The notes under the pieces: generated by a model
Told to the model about the DNA's origin: nothing
Databases searched by the model: none
The model's input: the letters and a program-made list of their open reading frames with translations, nothing else
Program-made: the position numbers and the translations under genes
Assembly: GCA_947632745.1 (NCBI GenBank)
Contig: CANRQH010000002.1
Location: 1-36,427 of the forward strand
Reading direction: 5' to 3'
Source of the DNA: an uncultured Clostridia bacterium
GTDB taxonomy: Bacteria > Bacillota > Clostridia > TANB77 > CAG-508
Length of the DNA stretch: 36,427 bases
Shown here: positions 34,242-36,427 of the stretch, piece by piece
Numbering within the stretch: position 1 is the stretch's first letter
Layout: the number at the start of each line of letters is the position of its first letter

Positions 34242-35510
34242 CTAACAAATAATCATTGCATCTCTTCCAGCACCTGTTCCTATAAATTTAATTGGAACAT
34301 TTACAATTTCTTCAATTCTATTTAAGTATTTTTTTGCATTTTCTGGTAAATCTTCTCTATTTTTTATATTACTTATATCTCCAAAATTTCCTTCAAATTC
34401 TTCATATACTGGCTCACAGTCTGCCAAATACTCTGCATCTGTAGAAAAATTCATGCTAACTTTTCCGTCTTTTTTATAACCTACACATAATTTTATTTTA
34501 TCTAATTTTCCTATTGTATCTACATGGTTAATAGCAAGTCCTGTTAATCCATTTACCATGCTTGCATATTTTAGAGCAACTAAATCTAGCCATCCACATC
34601 TACGAGGTCTTTTTGTAGTTGTACCATACTCATGACCAAGTTCTCTTATTGTGTCACCAATTTCATTTTTTTGTTCTGTTAAATATGGTCCTTCTCCTAC
34701 TCTTGAAGAATATGCTTTTAATACTCCATAAACTTCTCCAATATATTTTGCGCCAATTCCTGTTCCTGTGCAAACTCCACCTACTGTTGGATTTGAAGAT
34801 GTAACATATGGGTAACTTCCAAAATCTATATCTAAAAGAGTTGCTTGTGCACCTTCACATAAGATTTTTTTGTTTTCTTGAATAGCATTATGTAATAATG
34901 TTACTGTATCTGCTACATATGGTTTTAAAATTTCAGCATATTCGTTGTACTTAATTATTATGTCAGAAGCATTTACTTGATTATGTCCATAAATTTCAAA
35001 TATTTTATTTTTGTTTTCTATATTTTTCCTTAATTGTTTTTCAAATTTTTTATTTACTAAATCTCCTATTCTTATTCCACATCTTTCAAACTTGTCACAA
35101 TATACAGGGCCAATTCCACGAGCTGTTGTTCCAATTTTATCTTCTTTTCTAAGTTCTTCTTGTAGTTTATCCATTTCTATATGGTATGGAAATATAACAT
35201 GTGCTCTATCACTTATTCTCAAATTTTCTGTACTATATCCATTTGCTTTTAAGTTTTCTATTTCTTCAATTAATACTCTTGGATCTATTACTACTCCATT
35301 TCCAATTACTGCTAATGTATTTTTATTTAAAATTCCAGATGGAATTAAATGAAATGCAAATTTTTTTCCATCTATTTCTATAGAATGTCCAGCATTATTT
35401 CCGCCTGTGCACCTTACTGATATATCTGCATTTTGAGATAAATAGTCTATTATTTTTCCTTTTCCTTCGTCTCCGTAAAAACTTCCTAATACAACATCAA
35501 CTTTATTCAT
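34242..35510 (-). CDS. purA: Adenylosuccinate synthetase
   Basis: A 422-aa GTP-dependent enzyme that converts IMP and aspartate to adenylosuccinate. Motifs: VLGSFYGDEGKGKIIDYLS (P-loop region), RCTGGNNAGHSIEIDGKKF, HLIPSGIL, RGIGPVYCDK, CEGAQATLLDIDFGSYPYVT, TTKRPRRCGWLDLVALKYA and KFIGTGAGRDAMI. It begins GSFYGDEGKGK where most bacteria have GxQWGDEGKGK, a small deviation seen in some Clostridia. Start ATG 35510 follows GGAGG. It lies 49 bp upstream of purB. Confidence 0.97.
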   Translation of the reverse strand: MNKVDVVLGSFYGDEGKGKIIDYLSQNADISVRCTGGNNAGHSIEIDGKKFAFHLIPSGILNKNTLAVIGNGVVIDPRVLIEEIENLKANGYSTENLRISDRAHVIFPYHIEMDKLQEELRKEDKIGTTARGIGPVYCDKFERCGIRIGDLVNKKFEKQLRKNIENKNKIFEIYGHNQVNASDIIIKYNEYAEILKPYVADTVTLLHNAIQENKKILCEGAQATLLDIDFGSYPYVTSSNPTVGGVCTGTGIGAKYIGEVYGVLKAYSSRVGEGPYLTEQKNEIGDTIRELGHEYGTTTKRPRRCGWLDLVALKYASMVNGLTGLAINHVDTIGKLDKIKLCVGYKKDGKVSMNFSTDAEYLADCEPVYEEFEGNFGDISNIKNREDLPENAKKYLNRIEEIVNVPIKFIGTGAGRDAMIIC

Positions 35511-35524
35511 AGAAGAACCTCCAT

Positions 35525-36427
35525 CTAATTTTTTTTATTAAATATTTTGTTAAATATTCCTGCCTTTTTTCCATCAATATATTGTTCCTTTTTATTTTCT
35601 TTTGCATTAAAATATATTCCCTTTCCAATCATTTGGTCATCTTTCCATTCTCCCTCATAATATGAGCCGTCTTTGTAAGTTTGCTTTCCATGTCCATCTC
35701 TTGCATCATTTTTCCAGTCACCTTCATAATATGAACCATCTTTATATGTTTGCTTTCCTTTTCCCTCAGATTTTCCGTTTATAAAATCTCCTTCGTAATA
35801 TGTTCCATCTGAAAATGTATATTTTCCTTTTCCTGTTCTTTTATCTTCTTTCCAATCTCCTTCGTATTTTGCTCCAGTTTTATAGAACATTGTACCATGT
35901 CCATCTCTTGAGTTATCTTTCCAGTCACCTTCATAATACGAACCATCTTTATATGTTTGCTTTCCTTTTCCTTCAATTTCTCCATTTACAAAATCTCCTT
36001 CATAATATGCACCATCTGAAAATGTATATCTTCCTTTTCCTTCTTTTAGGTTATTTTTCCATTCTCCCTCATAATGTGAGCCGTCTTTGTAATTTTGCTT
36101 TCCCTTTCCCTCATATTTTCCGTTTATCCAATCTCCTTCATAATATGTTCCGTCTGAAAATGTGCATTTTCCTTTTCCGTTTCTTTTGTCATCCTTCCAT
36201 TCTCCCTCATAGCAAGCACCACTTTCATAAGTCTTTTTTCCTTTTCCCTCATATTTTCCATTTACCCAATCTCCTTCATAATATGTTCCATCTGAAAATG
36301 TATATTTTCCTTTTCCGTTTCTTTGGTCTCCTTTCCATTCTCCATCGTAGTAAGCACCATCTTCATAGGTCATTTTTCCTTTTCCTTCATATTTTCCATT
36401 TACCCAATCTCCTTCATAATATGTTCC
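35525..36427 (-). CDS. MORN-repeat protein (partial, N-terminus beyond the window)
   Basis: The reading frame stays open to the window edge, so the internal Met at 36373 is not the real start. About 300 residues form twelve MORN-type units of 23 residues (G-[ST]-Y-Y-E-G-[ED]-W-K-[DN]-x-x-x-x-G-K-G-x-x-x-Y-x-D), ending in GIFNKIFNKKN. At the DNA level this is a 69-bp tandem repeat, with units alternating between a TFSD and a TYKD ending. In eukaryotes MORN repeats bind membranes or lipids; in bacteria the role is unclear. It lies 14 bp before purA and may be cotranscribed. No CGG is used in frame although NGK and DGT units contain many out-of-frame CGG. Confidence 0.85.
   Translation of the reverse strand, partial: GTYYEGDWVNGKYEGKGKMTYEDGAYYDGEWKGDQRNGKGKYTFSDGTYYEGDWVNGKYEGKGKKTYESGACYEGEWKDDKRNGKGKCTFSDGTYYEGDWINGKYEGKGKQNYKDGSHYEGEWKNNLKEGKGRYTFSDGAYYEGDFVNGEIEGKGKQTYKDGSYYEGDWKDNSRDGHGTMFYKTGAKYEGDWKEDKRTGKGKYTFSDGTYYEGDFINGKSEGKGKQTYKDGSYYEGDWKNDARDGHGKQTYKDGSYYEGEWKDDQMIGKGIYFNAKENKKEQYIDGKKAGIFNKIFNKKN

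Noticed and set aside
1..36427. tRNA or rRNA genes
   Set aside because: I saw no cloverleaf with TTCGANTC-type T-arm and no rRNA-like segments.

Overview
This is an AT-rich chromosomal window, roughly 27-30% GC by eye. It looks like an endospore-forming member of the Clostridia: it carries spo0A, spoIIP, spoVB, ytvI, ylbJ and a ytxC-like gene, plus the recJ-relA-MBL hydrolase order common in Firmicutes. Ribosome-binding sites are AGGAGG-like and AGA is the main arginine codon. I cannot name a species; an uncultured low-GC gut Clostridia lineage is a guess.

The main result is about decoding. Eleven otherwise ordinary genes are broken in frame, and all twelve of their breaks have the same form: an in-frame CGG codon where the family alignment needs a glycine. 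Skipping the C and reading the next three bases (GGN, Gly) restores the conserved protein every time. The genes are ytvI (two sites), spoIIP, an MBL hydrolase, relA, recJ, spoVB, a class A PBP, ylbJ, a small ORF beside ylbJ, a NADAR-family gene and purB. CGG is otherwise almost absent as a codon. I found only three in-frame CGG codons that must be read as Arg, two in purC and one in a WG-repeat/HIT gene. Both genes differ from their neighbours in composition and look acquired. The simplest reading is that in this organism CGG (or the quadruplet CGGN) triggers +1 frameshifting and is decoded as glycine, comparable to the AGG/CCC shifts reported for Perkinsus mitochondrial cox1.

Layout. 1-1300: secA N-terminus, a DUF1980-like membrane-anchored protein and a small coiled-coil protein. 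1293-3935: ytvI, a palindromic repeat and spoIIP. 3935-8521 (minus): operon recJ-relA-MBL hydrolase. 8679-10889 (plus): ytxC and spoVB, then a second type of palindromic element. 11046-12303: rlmN and another copy of the first palindromic element. 12353-16044: a bactofilin-like membrane protein and a class A PBP. 16103-17140: a self-contained purC unit with its own promoter and GC-rich terminator. 17191-18500: ylbJ and a 75-aa protein. 18501-18989: remnants, hairpins and terminators. 18993-26501 (minus): spo0A, yigZ, ispG, DUF305, DUF4153 and leuS. 26649-27418: a decayed radical-SAM gene behind a palindromic operator.

27481-31887 (minus) is an accessory cluster: a WG-repeat/HIT gene, a transglutaminase-like/phosphoribosyltransferase protein, a NADAR protein and a second HIT-like protein. 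The last three overlap in reading frame and look translationally coupled. They suggest ribosyl-nucleotide or NAD-derivative chemistry, possibly stress or defence. 31986-36427 (minus): an alpha/beta hydrolase, purB, purA and the end of a MORN-repeat protein.
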